Shown here: piece after piece, positions 1 through 7,612 of the stretch
Layout of the letters: each line of letters starts with the position of its first letter
How positions within the stretch are numbered: position 1 is the stretch's first letter
DNA from: a virus
Direction: 5' to 3' (one strand)
Virus record (IMG/VR): IMGVR_UViG_3300042923_000541
Location: 1-46,337 of that record
Length of the DNA stretch: 46,337 nucleotides
Notes under the pieces: model-generated
Told to the model about the DNA's origin: nothing
The model's database searches: none
Seen by the model: only the letters and a program-made list of their open reading frames with translations
Made by a program: the position numbers and the translations under genes

Positions 1-127
1 AATCAGGAAAGCAGTTAAAGTACACGGGAAGAAAATGTGAATCGGTTGTCACTCATGTACTTAAAGGACCAATGTACGGGTTGCTTGACGGATGGGTGAT
101 ATTGTCCATTATCGTTTTAGAGAGGGA
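1..127. repeat. Contig-end direct repeat, left copy
   Basis: Bases 1-127 are identical to 46211-46337. The repeat lies inside one reading frame (the DUF3850-type gene) that continues intact when the two ends are merged. An exact 127-base overlap is what a de Bruijn assembler running at k=127 leaves on a circular contig, so it is more likely an assembly overlap than a biological terminal repeat. The unit genome is then 46,210 bp. Confidence 0.95.
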
Positions 128-179
128 TAGCGGCAACATCCACGACAACCCGAATTTGATCGGAGGTATGCGGTTGTGA
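1..179 (+). CDS. DUF3850-type (ASCH/PUA-like) protein, C-terminal part
   Basis: This is the 3' part of the gene that starts at 46045. The frame enters with its first full codon at base 3 and stops with TGA at 177-179. Merged across the circle the protein has 114 residues. The motif order (HELK near the start, F..V..G.KT.EIR.NDR.Y..GD.L.L.E, then a G...G..V..V..VL..P.YGL..G.VI.SI block) matches the DUF3850 family of small phage proteins with a PUA/ASCH-like RNA-binding fold. Its phage role is unknown. The next gene starts at a GTG that overlaps this stop. Confidence 0.85.
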   Translation, partial: SGKQLKYTGRKCESVVTHVLKGPMYGLLDGWVILSIIVLERDSGNIHDNPNLIGGMRL

Positions 180-418
180 GTAAAAAGAGAATTGCCATAT
201 ACAGCCAAGCAGTCGACAGTAAAAAATGGAAGGTTTTAATTTTGATTATCGATCTGATTTTGTCGCCAATATGGATTTGTCCAATCCTGTTTGTTGTGAT
301 TGGTGAGCAATCCGAAAGGCTAATTCGATGGTTGATGAATTGGAGGACGAATTTTTTAGCAAGAGTATTTTGGTTGTTTAATTGGGATGGAGTCAGGAAG
401 GTGGAAGATGATGAGTGA
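176..418 (+). CDS. Small membrane protein, unknown function
   Basis: An 80-residue protein starting at GTG 176, which overlaps the previous TGA, with a GGAGG ribosome site at 162-166. Residues about 19-45 form a strongly hydrophobic stretch with a lysine-rich N-terminus, so one or two membrane passes are likely. The C-terminal half is aromatic and arginine-rich. No family recognised. It is translationally coupled to its neighbours in a run of small early genes. Confidence 0.65.
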   Translation: MSKKRIAIYSQAVDSKKWKVLILIIDLILSPIWICPILFVVIGEQSERLIRWLMNWRTNFLARVFWLFNWDGVRKVEDDE

Positions 419-569
419 AATAGAATTGAACCGCCTATCCCGGATTGAGCAGGCGGCAGTTGAAGTAATAACTCAGGCCAAAGCACCAGTTGTTCGGGAG
501 CACCTGCGAGGCAGTAAACTGCAGGATGTTATCGACGCTCTGGCAGAGGCAAGGGAGGGGCGGGAGTAG
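408..569 (+). CDS. Small hypothetical protein
   Basis: A 53-residue helical protein. Two adjacent ATGs (408 and 411) follow a GGAAGGTGG ribosome site; an upstream in-frame ATG at 387 has no good ribosome site. It overlaps the end of the preceding gene by 11 bases and is followed one base later by the next ATG. The sequence is rich in Glu and Ala with no motif I can name. Confidence 0.6.
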   Translation: MMSEIELNRLSRIEQAAVEVITQAKAPVVREHLRGSKLQDVIDALAEAREGRE

Positions 570-570
570 G

Positions 571-750
571 ATGGAATGTCCGTATTGCGGAACTGAGTTA
601 ACATACGATACTTATTTTGGGCGCATCGCTGCTCATCAGGACGGAAAAGTTATTGGCGATATTTACGAATGCCAAAATGAAGAATGTGAAGCTCGTCATT
701 TCTGGACGTATCGGAATGAAGGTGGGCTACATGAAGGATACCCATGTTGA
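571..750 (+). CDS. Small zinc-ribbon protein
   Basis: A 59-residue protein starting at ATG 571, with GGGAGGGGCGGGAG just upstream. It opens with a C-P-Y-C-G pair and has a second cysteine pair (C-Q-N-E-E-C) near residue 37, a pattern that should bind one zinc ion. Such small zinc ribbons are common among phage early genes and usually uncharacterised; nucleic-acid or protein binding is the general expectation. Confidence 0.7.
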   Translation: MECPYCGTELTYDTYFGRIAAHQDGKVIGDIYECQNEECEARHFWTYRNEGGLHEGYPC

Positions 751-765
751 GAAGGAGGCGCAACC

Positions 766-1116
766 ATGACACTGACAGAGCGAATCGAAAAACAAGGTTC
801 ATGCATTTTGACATGCATTAGGCGGGCTGAAATATCATCCGGCAAGGGCGATACTACGCCGGACGATGCCAAGAAGGAATTTGATGGTCTTGTGGCTGCG
901 GCCAAGATCGGCGAGAAAATGCGGTGGATACCGGTGTCAGAAGGGTTACCAAGGGTTAACGAAACTGTTTTTGCGGTGGTAGATGGTGTTCCTTACACTG
1001 GATATTTGGACGTCAACAATACATGGCATATCCTTTCTACTCTTTCTTGTCGTCCAGAAAAGCGACATATCACCCACTGGATGCCGCTGCCGGAGCCGCC
1101 AAGGGAGGAAGGCTGA
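766..1116 (+). CDS. DUF551 family protein
   Basis: A 116-residue protein from ATG 766 behind an AGAAGGAGG ribosome site. The C-terminal half carries the DUF551 pattern: a W-I-P-V-S..LP opening near residue 46, a central V-x-V stretch, and the closing T-H-W-M-P-L-P-E-P-P. DUF551 occurs in many phages of enteric bacteria and Firmicutes and has no known function. The N-terminal 45 residues are an extension. Its TGA overlaps the next ATG by one base. Confidence 0.8.
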   Translation: MTLTERIEKQGSCILTCIRRAEISSGKGDTTPDDAKKEFDGLVAAAKIGEKMRWIPVSEGLPRVNETVFAVVDGVPYTGYLDVNNTWHILSTLSCRPEKRHITHWMPLPEPPREEG

Positions 1117-1586
1117 TGCCTAAAAAATATCAATGCGTTGTGTGTGGATGGGAAGGTCAACCAAAGCAAGCACGTAAGGTAAAATTCCCCGGCATGACAT
1201 TTTTAGTTTGTAAATGTGGTGGCAGGCTGAAAGAGCGGCAAGAATGGCTTGATTGGAAGCAAAGGAGCGTGAGCAGCGTGATTGACGCGAAACAGGCGAT
1301 AGAATTTCTCGAAGAAGAGTCAAAATTTTGGAACCATATAAAGGCCACAGCTCCAGAGCCAGAAGATGCAGAAGCGTATTGTAACCGTTATACAGCAATT
1401 ATTAGCCTCATCGAATCCCTGTCGGCAAAAGCTGAGTTGGGGGAGGCGGCTGAAAAAGAATTTATTGAAACTGCGAAAGAATGGGCATGCCAAGGTGAAT
1501 ATAAATCAAAACATTGCATAGTCGATGCCGACTCTTTTCACTGCAAATGCTCTGAATTCTGCAGGCTTCGCGCCGGGAGGGAGTAG
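1116..1586 (+). CDS. Zinc-ribbon protein, hypothetical
   Basis: A 156-residue protein from ATG 1116, with AGGGAGGAAGG as ribosome site and one base of overlap with the preceding gene. The first 35 residues hold a rubredoxin-like zinc ribbon (CVVCGWEG ... CKCGG). The middle is helical and the last 35 residues contain six more cysteines. No function can be assigned. A terminator follows at once. Confidence 0.65.
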   Translation: MPKKYQCVVCGWEGQPKQARKVKFPGMTFLVCKCGGRLKERQEWLDWKQRSVSSVIDAKQAIEFLEEESKFWNHIKATAPEPEDAEAYCNRYTAIISLIESLSAKAELGEAAEKEFIETAKEWACQGEYKSKHCIVDADSFHCKCSEFCRLRAGRE

Positions 1587-1595
1587 GGCAAATAA

Positions 1596-1619
1596 AAACC
1601 GCCTTATAAAAGACGGTTT
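1596..1619. terminator. Bidirectional terminator hairpin
   Basis: AAACCG pairs with CGGTTT, a C-A mismatch follows, and the stem continues with CTT/AAG around an ATAA loop. It sits between the plus gene ending at 1586 and the minus gene ending at 1640, and could end both transcripts. Confidence 0.6.
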
Positions 1620-1639
1620 AACAGGTACATAGCGTTTTA

Positions 1640-1786
1640 CTAATTCAACAAAACAGGGTTAGTCGGGATAAAAGTTTTAGGATTTTCGTTTTCGCAGTTG
1701 CATTTTTGGGGTGCGCCTACCGCATACGGATAAAACCATATGCACCCGCATACTGGGCACAGCCAAGACTCGCTTACATCTTGCAT
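1640..1786 (-). CDS. Small zinc-ribbon protein on the minus strand
   Basis: A 48-residue protein read from ATG 1786 down to TAG 1640, with an AAAGGAGCCGGTGA ribosome site. It contains C-P-V-C-G near residue 10 and C-N-C near residue 29, a plausible single zinc site, followed by a polar tail. It is the only minus-strand gene in the 36-46 kb and 0-26 kb plus-strand runs, with its own promoter at 1819-1847 and terminator at 1596. That independence suggests an inserted expression unit. Function unknown. Confidence 0.65.
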   Translation of the reverse strand: MQDVSESWLCPVCGCIWFYPYAVGAPQKCNCENENPKTFIPTNPVLLN

Positions 1787-1818
1787 TTCACCGGCTCCTT
1801 TTATTTACAATTTATTCC

Positions 1819-1847
1819 ATATTAACATGCGGACAGGCAATTTACAA
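1819..1847 (-). promoter_or_regulatory. Promoter of the minus-strand zinc-ribbon gene
   Basis: Read on the minus strand: TTGTAA (1842-1847), a 17-base spacer, then TAATAT (1819-1824), about 30 bases upstream of the start codon at 1786. Both hexamers match the sigma-A consensus at four or five of six positions. Confidence 0.6.
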
Positions 1848-1874
1848 TTACTTTTTTATGGGAGGGGGATATCA

Positions 1875-2069
1875 ATGGGCTATGATTGCTCGATCCACAA
1901 AAGAAAGGGTTGCAACTATTGCCTGAGAGGTAAGCAAGTACCGGAAACTACCGGCGGTAATCGTTGGTACATAAATGAGTGCAAAAAGGAATTATCGGCA
2001 GACAACGACAACATTGCGGTCGAAAGCATTAAGATAAGCTTTTGCCCGATATGCGGTAGGGAACTATAA
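1875..2069 (+). CDS. Small zinc-binding protein
   Basis: A 64-residue protein from ATG 1875 with a GGGAGGGGG ribosome site. Cysteines are arranged as C-x6-C-x2-C near the start, one at residue 36, and a closing C-P-I-C-G-R-E-L, a typical ending of phage zinc-ribbon proteins. It is divergent from the minus-strand gene at 1640-1786 and followed by a terminator. Confidence 0.7.
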   Translation: MGYDCSIHKRKGCNYCLRGKQVPETTGGNRWYINECKKELSADNDNIAVESIKISFCPICGREL

Positions 2070-2074
2070 AACAA

Positions 2075-2106
2075 AGGGCAGCTAGTCTGCCCTATTCGGC
2101 TTTTTA
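2075..2106 (+). terminator. Terminator hairpin
   Basis: AGGGCAG (2075-2081) pairs with CTGCCCT (2087-2093) around a CTAGT loop. A T-run follows about eight bases later, so termination may be weak. Confidence 0.5.
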
Positions 2107-2126
2107 GATTATATGGGGGTGGGGAC

Positions 2127-2564
2127 ATGATGAAAAGAATGTGCGGTAATTGCGTATATTGGAGCCCTAACAAGCCTGAGCAAAAGATATGCAAAGGGTG
2201 CACCAACGGTGAGCGTCAGAACTTCATGCCGCGTGATATGGAATGCGCAATGTGTGGTGCCGGGATGGTCTACAATAAGCGTGATGCGTTCCTCCGCTGC
2301 CCTGATTGCGGCAGTGAGTTCTGGCCGTTTGTCGGCGGCGGGACGACTAAGGACGTGGTGAGGGAAGAGTTCGAAAAGGATCTACCTTGCGCGAGAACTA
2401 AAGACGTTGGGCGCGGGATGCACCATGTAAAATCTAAAAAGAGTAGCAGCAAATCAAGCAGCGGCAGAAAGCCTGAAAGTAAGAAGAAATCGACAACCGC
2501 GATATACAAAGAGCTAGCGTCCCAACCGAATAAAATTAAATTGCGCAAAATAACACTTGCATAA
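2127..2564 (+). CDS. Zinc-ribbon protein with basic C-terminal tail
   Basis: A 145-residue protein from ATG 2127 (or 2130) behind GGGGGTGGGG. Three cysteine clusters are visible: CGNCVYW with C-K-G-C (residues about 6-26), CAMCG (about 41), and CPDCG (about 59). The last 60 residues are Lys/Ser-rich, as in nucleic-acid-binding tails. The first cluster resembles small phage zinc-finger proteins. Function unknown. Confidence 0.65.
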   Translation: MMKRMCGNCVYWSPNKPEQKICKGCTNGERQNFMPRDMECAMCGAGMVYNKRDAFLRCPDCGSEFWPFVGGGTTKDVVREEFEKDLPCARTKDVGRGMHHVKSKKSSSKSSSGRKPESKKKSTTAIYKELASQPNKIKLRKITLA

Positions 2565-2623
2565 AGACTGGACAAATGATACCATATCGGTGAGAGGTCT
2601 GCCTACTCGCAGAAAAAGTTAAT

Positions 2624-2658
2624 AAAAGCCACTAGCCTTGACCGGTTGGTGGCTTTTT
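2624..2658 (+). terminator. Rho-independent terminator
   Basis: AAAAGCCAC (2624-2632) pairs with GTGGCTTTT (2649-2657) and is followed by T-rich sequence and TTATGCC. It is the first of two stacked terminators before the terminase region. Confidence 0.75.
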
Positions 2659-2698
2659 CTTATGCCTGAAACCGACTGGCCGTATGCGCCAGCGGTGC

Positions 2699-2731
2699 GA
2701 GCCGTTCCTGTGCGCGGGGCGGCTCTTTCTT
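2699..2731 (+). terminator. Second stacked terminator
   Basis: GAGCCG (2699-2704) pairs with CGGCTC (2720-2725), followed by TTTCTTATGCC. It stands just upstream of the ribosome site of the gene at 2756. Confidence 0.6.
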
Positions 2732-2755
2732 ATGCCTAATACAGGAGGTGGCACG

Positions 2756-2974
2756 ATGCCTAAAATATTCTGCAACAACGACAAATGCGCCCACTACATA
2801 CACGGCCAAGCTTGTACTGCGCCAGAGGTGTTCTATATTGACCGGCTATGTGTCACGTTCCGCAGACGACCGCACAAGGAGAACTTTGCAAACATGATGC
2901 GCGATACGGCGCCAGGCTATGTAAAGCCTTGGGGCGGTGCTAACGGCAGAAGAGTTACAGGGTTGCAAAAGTAG
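2756..2974 (+). CDS. Small Cys/His protein before the terminase
   Basis: A 72-residue protein from ATG 2756, chosen because ACAGGAGGTGG lies 5-8 bases upstream. Cysteines at residues 6, 11 and 20 with H13 and H16 could form one zinc site in the first 25 residues. The position just before terminase small subunit is typical for small HNH or packaging-associated proteins, but no HNH motif is present. Function unknown. Confidence 0.65.
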   Translation: MPKIFCNNDKCAHYIHGQACTAPEVFYIDRLCVTFRRRPHKENFANMMRDTAPGYVKPWGGANGRRVTGLQK

Positions 2975-3009
2975 AGATACTTTGATTCGGGAGGTGGTGA
3001 GCGGTGTAG

Positions 3010-3879
3010 ATGGCCGAAAATCATGAGTTAGCGTTGCGCGACTATATCTTGGGCATGAAGTACCGGGAGATAGCCGATAAATATAACGTATCAATCGACA
3101 CTGTAAAGTCATGGAAAAAGCGTCATAGATGGGAGCGCGATAAACCCGTTAAAAAGAGTGCACACAATGCACCCAAAAATAAAAGTGTGTGCACCCAAAC
3201 TAAAACGGCGCAACTCCCTGAATCCGACGAGGAGCTAAACGACAAAGAGCAGATGTTCTGCTATCACTACGTCCGGACGTGGAACGCCACACAGGCCGCG
3301 CTCAAATCCGGCTACACTCAGAATAAGGATTCCGCCAAGGTTCGTGGCTGTTTGCTTATGCGGAAACCTAAGGTAAAGCAGGAAATAGAGAGGCTGCGGA
3401 CGCTGTTCCGCCAGGACATTCACCTTGATATTCAGGACTTCTTGGAATTCTGCATGAGGATCATTGGCGCTGACATTGGCGACTATGTGGCATGGGGGAG
3501 GCGCCAGCAGCAAGTTATTGGCATGTATGGGCCAGTGACAACCGAAGATGACGACGGGAATAGTTCGCCTGTCATGGAAACGGTAAACTTCGTTGATTTT
3601 GGCGAAAGTGAGCAACTGGATACCTCCGTTATATCCGAGGTCAAGCAAGGAAAAGATGGCATATCGATCAAGCTCGCCGATAAGAAATGGGCATGGGAGC
3701 AACTGAACAAGTACTTCGACTGGTTGCCGGATAAGTGGCAGCGGAATCTTGAAGCGGATAAGTTGGGTCTTGAGCGGCGCAAGGTTGAGGCGTTGGAGAA
3801 GAAGGTCGACAATGAGGGTGACGTGACTGATCCCCCGCAATTCATTGACGACATTGAAGGTGATGAAGATGAAAGTTAA
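3010..3879 (+). CDS. terS: Terminase small subunit
   Basis: A 289-residue protein that should recognise the packaging start and recruit the large subunit. Residues 8-40 form a helix-turn-helix (YREIADKYNVS followed by TVKSWKKRH), as in the PBSX/SPP1-type small subunits. Residues 75-140 match the terminase small subunit core (D-K-E-Q-M-F-C-Y-H-Y, N-A-T-Q-A-A-L-K-S-G-Y, K-P-K-V-K-Q-E-I). The C-terminus is acidic and probably contacts TerL. GGGAGGTGG lies upstream. Its end overlaps the start of terL. Confidence 0.85.
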   Translation: MAENHELALRDYILGMKYREIADKYNVSIDTVKSWKKRHRWERDKPVKKSAHNAPKNKSVCTQTKTAQLPESDEELNDKEQMFCYHYVRTWNATQAALKSGYTQNKDSAKVRGCLLMRKPKVKQEIERLRTLFRQDIHLDIQDFLEFCMRIIGADIGDYVAWGRRQQQVIGMYGPVTTEDDDGNSSPVMETVNFVDFGESEQLDTSVISEVKQGKDGISIKLADKKWAWEQLNKYFDWLPDKWQRNLEADKLGLERRKVEALEKKVDNEGDVTDPPQFIDDIEGDEDES

Positions 3880-5134
3880 AATGTCTGAGAAGGTCCTGCC
3901 GGCTTTTAATACTTTTTGGCGACAGTGCAATCGAAAACAGCGGCGAAAGCTTTATAAGGTCCTAAAAGGTGGCCGCAACTCTTCGAAGTCAACTCATATC
4001 GCCATTAGAATCGTTTGGGACGTAATGCGAAACCCCGTTAACGCGCTGGCCGTTCGTAAGGTCGCCGCTACACTTGAAACGTCAGTCTTCGAACAACTGC
4101 AGTGGGCAATTGAATACCTGGGGGTATCTAGATATTGGAAAATCAACAAGAGCCCACTTAAACTGACATATCTGCCGCGAGGCAATAGCATTCTTTTCCG
4201 CGGCGCTGACAAGCCGGAAAAGATTAAATCCATAAAAACAAGCAAGTTCCCCATCGCTATCCTGTGGATGGAGGAACTTGCTGAATTTAAGACTGAGGAC
4301 GAAGTTAGCACTATTGTCAATTCAATCGTTCGTGCTGACTTGCCGGAAGGGCTATATTACGACATTTATTATTCGTACAATCCACCAAAAAGGAAACAAA
4401 GCTGGGTAAACAAGAAGTTTGATACTCAGTTCCTGCCGGCCAATGTATGGGTTCACAAAAGCACATACTTTGACAATCCATATGTGTCCAAGGAATTCAA
4501 GGAAGAGGCCGAAGAGGTAAAACGAAAGAACGAATTCAAATATCGTTGGGAGTACCTTGGCGAGTCAATCGGTAGTGGCGTTGTTCCGTTTACAAACCTG
4601 ACATTTCGGCGAATCACTGATGATGAGATTAAAAGATTTGATAATATCAAGCAAGGGATTGACTGGGGGTATGCAGCCGATCCTTTTTCTTTTGGTCGGA
4701 TGCATCTAGATAAAACGCGTCGCAAGCTTTATCTGTTTGGTGAGATATATGGCGTAAAACTTAGCAATCGGCACGTGGCAGAGCAGATCAAGAAAAACGG
4801 CTGGCACACAACGATGACTATTGCGGATAGCGCCGAGCCTAAGTCTGTAGATGAGATGAAAGGCTATGGTGTACGCATTAAAGGCGCCGAAAAGGGTCCG
4901 GGAAGCGTCGAATATGGCGAGAAATGGCTTGATGATCTGGATGAAATTATTATCGATCCTTATCGCTGCCCGAATACGGCTAGGGAGTTTGAAAACATCG
5001 ACTACCAGACGGACAAGGACGGCAATATCAAGAGTAAGCTTGAAGACAAGGACAACCACAGTATTGATATGACCAGGTGTGCCTGTGAGGATGACATGAG
5101 AACTGAGCGCAGTTGGAAAGGCGTGTCCTCCTAA
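3869..5134 (+). CDS. terL: Terminase large subunit
   Basis: The 421-residue ATP-driven packaging motor and headful/cos nuclease. The Walker A-like motif KGGRNSSKS is at residues 33-41, the Walker B segment ILWMEELAEF near residue 130, and the nuclease domain starts at GIDWGYAADP near residue 264 with the first metal-binding aspartate. This matches the PBSX/Terminase_3 family in length and motif order. Starts at ATG 3863, 3869 and TTG 3845 are all possible; ATG 3869 is best spaced from GAAGG. It overlaps terS. Confidence 0.92.
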   Translation: MKVKMSEKVLPAFNTFWRQCNRKQRRKLYKVLKGGRNSSKSTHIAIRIVWDVMRNPVNALAVRKVAATLETSVFEQLQWAIEYLGVSRYWKINKSPLKLTYLPRGNSILFRGADKPEKIKSIKTSKFPIAILWMEELAEFKTEDEVSTIVNSIVRADLPEGLYYDIYYSYNPPKRKQSWVNKKFDTQFLPANVWVHKSTYFDNPYVSKEFKEEAEEVKRKNEFKYRWEYLGESIGSGVVPFTNLTFRRITDDEIKRFDNIKQGIDWGYAADPFSFGRMHLDKTRRKLYLFGEIYGVKLSNRHVAEQIKKNGWHTTMTIADSAEPKSVDEMKGYGVRIKGAEKGPGSVEYGEKWLDDLDEIIIDPYRCPNTAREFENIDYQTDKDGNIKSKLEDKDNHSIDMTRCACEDDMRTERSWKGVSS

Positions 5135-5152
5135 TCGAAAGAAGGTGAGAAA

Positions 5153-6499
5153 TTGGCGAAAAGGCAAGACGGATTTACAAATGTGTTTCTGGGTAATGGA
5201 GTTAAAGGGCGCGACCCACTGGCAAGCACCCGTTACCAGCCAGGGCATTGGATGACTGATCAGAAGCTAGCCTCCATGTACTATGGCGACGGGCTAGTAC
5301 GCCGGATTGTGGATCTGCCGGCGGAAGAAGCAGTAAAGAATTGGATTAAGGTCTGCGGCGATGAAGAAGAGGAATTGGCAATACAAATGCTCGATGATCT
5401 GAGCGCAGAAGAGCACTTTGCCAACGCGGTTCGATGGAGCAGGCTGTTTGGAGGTAGTGCGATTCTTCTCTCAGTTGACGATGGCGGCACGCTGGAGGAT
5501 GAACTGCGAGAGGACAGTATAAGAAATGTCGAGGCGTTGAAGGTCTACGACAAACGAGAGGTCATTATCAATAACGCTATTTTTAACGATGACCCCAGGA
5601 GTCAGTTCTTCGGCCTGCCGGAGTGGTTCGAATTCAATCCTGCTAACGGAACGTTGTTCTATGCTCACCGGAGTAGGGTGTTGCTGTTCGATGGAGAGCC
5701 GATTCCAAACACCGAACGGTTACAACGCCAAGGATGGGGAATGTCGTGTATTCAGGGATTGTTTGACTCACTGGCACGCAATGACGATTCGTACAGGTTA
5801 GCGCGAATGATTATGGAGCGGATGAGCCAATCAGTGACGAAGTTCAAGGATCTGTTAAACGAGCTAGCTACAGACGAAGGCGAAGAGCGCGTCAAAACCC
5901 GCTTACAGCTAATCGACATGGCACGGTCCATTCTGAACACAATTGCGATTGACTCAGAGGATGACTTCCAGTTGCACAACATGAACCTGTCCAATCTACC
6001 GGAAATGATTGACCGCTTCGGACTCTATATCAGCGCCTTATCTGGTCTACCATTCACATGGCTATTTGGCCGATCGCCAGCAGGTCTCAACGCTACTGGT
6101 CAGAGCGACAATGAAATTGGCTATAGCTTCGTGCGAAGGCTGCAGAAACGACGGCTAAAGGCCAATCTTGATAGGCTTGTAAAGTTGTTAATGCTATCGC
6201 AAAGGGGCCTGTTCCGCGGGGTTCAGCCGGATAAATGGGCAGTAGAATTTAATTCTGTTTGGCTGCCAAGCGAGAAAGAGCAGGCCGAAACCCGCAAGCT
6301 AAATGCTGACGCTGATAAGGCAGAGGCGGACACCGCAACCGCTTATGCCAATATTAATGCGCTTGATGGTTCGGAAGTTCGCCAAATGTTGGCGGCTGAC
6401 AGCAAATACAGCGAACACATGGACATGACGCTTGATGTGACGCCAGAGCCAGAACCCGATCCTGAGGAAGTGGTTGACGATGGCGAAACCGAAAAGTAG
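5153..6499 (+). CDS. Portal protein (DUF1073/HI1409 type)
   Basis: The 448-residue portal forms the dodecameric channel for DNA entry and tail attachment. The N-terminal DPLASTRYQPG, the YYGDGLVRRIVDLPAEEAVKNW block and the central GLPFTWLFGRSPAGLNATG block are characteristic of the DUF1073 portal family of small contractile phages. It starts at TTG 5153 behind GAAGGTGAGA. The C-terminal 70 residues are acidic and Ala-rich. Related proteins are sometimes labelled Acb1-like; position and length favour a plain portal. Confidence 0.88.
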   Translation: MAKRQDGFTNVFLGNGVKGRDPLASTRYQPGHWMTDQKLASMYYGDGLVRRIVDLPAEEAVKNWIKVCGDEEEELAIQMLDDLSAEEHFANAVRWSRLFGGSAILLSVDDGGTLEDELREDSIRNVEALKVYDKREVIINNAIFNDDPRSQFFGLPEWFEFNPANGTLFYAHRSRVLLFDGEPIPNTERLQRQGWGMSCIQGLFDSLARNDDSYRLARMIMERMSQSVTKFKDLLNELATDEGEERVKTRLQLIDMARSILNTIAIDSEDDFQLHNMNLSNLPEMIDRFGLYISALSGLPFTWLFGRSPAGLNATGQSDNEIGYSFVRRLQKRRLKANLDRLVKLLMLSQRGLFRGVQPDKWAVEFNSVWLPSEKEQAETRKLNADADKAEADTATAYANINALDGSEVRQMLAADSKYSEHMDMTLDVTPEPEPDPEEVVDDGETEK

Positions 6500-7391
6500 A
6501 TACATCGTCCCGCGCCGCAAGTGGCGACATCCTACAGCCATTGAACGCGATTATGCTCGCACGCTCCGCGCTGTCGCTAGAGCCTTACGCGAGGCCACGA
6601 TGAGCAAAATGGAGTTTATTCTTAGTTATATACCTGAGGTCCGATACGGAAAGAAAATTGATGAGCGATGGTGGATAGGGTCTGCAAAAGAATTTACCAC
6701 CCGTTTAGACGAAACCGATTCAGAATACATCACCCGCCTAATCAAAGAGGCGTATGCGGCGATTGGAGCCACTGACAAGGCTATTCAGAGAGCGTCGAGG
6801 ATAGCCGAACAGGTTAGAGGGTTTAACAGGGGCGAATTTTACGATGTTCTGCGGTCTGCCCTGCGGGTTGATATCTTTTTGCCAGACCCGGACTTGCGAA
6901 GGATCATGGAAGAATGGACGGCTGAGAATGTTAGGCTGATTAAGACAATCCCGGATGAATACTTCGGAAAGTTGCAAGGGGTTGTGAGCCGGGGGTTGTC
7001 GGAAGGCACGCTCGCCAGAGACATGGGGAAAGAGATTGAAAATCTGTATGGCGTAACCAGTCGGCGGGCGCAACTGATTGCGCGTGATCAGACCGCCTCG
7101 CTAAATGGACTGATAACCGAAAAAAGGCAAATGGGCGCCGGGATTGGCGTTTATGAGTGGAGTTCAAGCAGGGATTCTCGCGTTCGTGATAGCCACGCAG
7201 ACCGCGAAGGCAAATATTATGCTTGGCCGGGTAGCGGCATGGCTGAAAAGGTAGTTAACGGTCGAGACGGAAAGTCAATCAAGGTACTTGAATTAGTCAA
7301 CGGCAAGCCGCCTGGATTGGAGATAGCCTGCCGCTGTGTGGCTTTGCCGGTGATTAACGTTGAATCGCTTCAAGGAGGTGTTGATCTGTGA
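6480..7391 (+). CDS. Minor head / head morphogenesis protein
   Basis: A 303-residue protein of the SPP1 gp7 / Mu gpF family. The C-terminal half holds the family signature: ARDQTASLNGLI, then W..S.DSRVRDSHADREGK, and the closing E-I-A-C-R-C-V-A-L-P motif. Such proteins join the portal and procapsid early in assembly. ATG 6480 has GAGGAAGTGG upstream; the gene overlaps the end of the portal gene. Confidence 0.88.
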   Translation: MAKPKSRYIVPRRKWRHPTAIERDYARTLRAVARALREATMSKMEFILSYIPEVRYGKKIDERWWIGSAKEFTTRLDETDSEYITRLIKEAYAAIGATDKAIQRASRIAEQVRGFNRGEFYDVLRSALRVDIFLPDPDLRRIMEEWTAENVRLIKTIPDEYFGKLQGVVSRGLSEGTLARDMGKEIENLYGVTSRRAQLIARDQTASLNGLITEKRQMGAGIGVYEWSSSRDSRVRDSHADREGKYYAWPGSGMAEKVVNGRDGKSIKVLELVNGKPPGLEIACRCVALPVINVESLQGGVDL

Positions 7392-7570
7392 AACTCCCTG
7401 TAATACGGATATGGTGGCCTAACTGGGTGTGGCTTACGTTTAAGGTTTATCAAATGGCATTATTGGCAGGAATAAAACTGAAACTTGTTTCAGCCGAAAA
7501 CGCACAAAATAGTTTCAAGATAATGAGCCAGTTTGTGCTTAGAAGGATGAAGTACGAGTTTAAGTCTTAG
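7388..7570 (+). CDS. Small basic protein in the head operon
   Basis: A 60-residue protein starting at GTG 7388 inside the preceding stop (GTGA), with CAAGGAGGTG as ribosome site. It is basic and aromatic at the start, with a predicted amphipathic helix over residues 15-45. Nothing recognisable. The good ribosome site and the terminator-like hairpin directly behind support translation. Confidence 0.55.
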   Translation: MKLPVIRIWWPNWVWLTFKVYQMALLAGIKLKLVSAENAQNSFKIMSQFVLRRMKYEFKS

Positions 7571-7590
7571 CGGCGAATAGCCGTTTTTTT
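7571..7590 (+). terminator. Hairpin plus T-run before the protease/scaffold gene
   Basis: CGGC (7571-7574) pairs with GCCG (7580-7583) around GAATA, followed by seven T. Right behind it is ATGCCCGAAAGGAGGTGA, a five-codon reading frame whose TGA overlaps the ribosome site of the next gene. Confidence 0.55.
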
Positions 7591-7608
7591 ATGCCCGAAA
7601 GGAGGTGA
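7591..7608 (+). other. Possible leader mini-frame overlapping the ribosome site
   Basis: ATG CCC GAA AGG AGG TGA reads as a five-residue peptide whose fourth and fifth codons are the Shine-Dalgarno core of the gene at 7613. It may be chance, but a comparable ATGCC follows the hairpin T-runs at 2658, 2731 and 16712. Confidence 0.3.
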
Positions 7609-7612
7609 GAAT

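Noticed and set aside
1711-1926. Plus-strand open frames across the minus-strand zinc-ribbon gene
   Set aside because: No ribosome site; the opposite strand has a well-supported small gene and promoter. The part beyond 1875 belongs to a different, supported start.
5153-6499. Anti-CBASS (Acb1) function for the DUF1073 protein
   Set aside because: Some relatives carry that label, but position after terminase, length and portal motifs fit a portal; no Acb1 catalytic His-x-Thr pair was seen.
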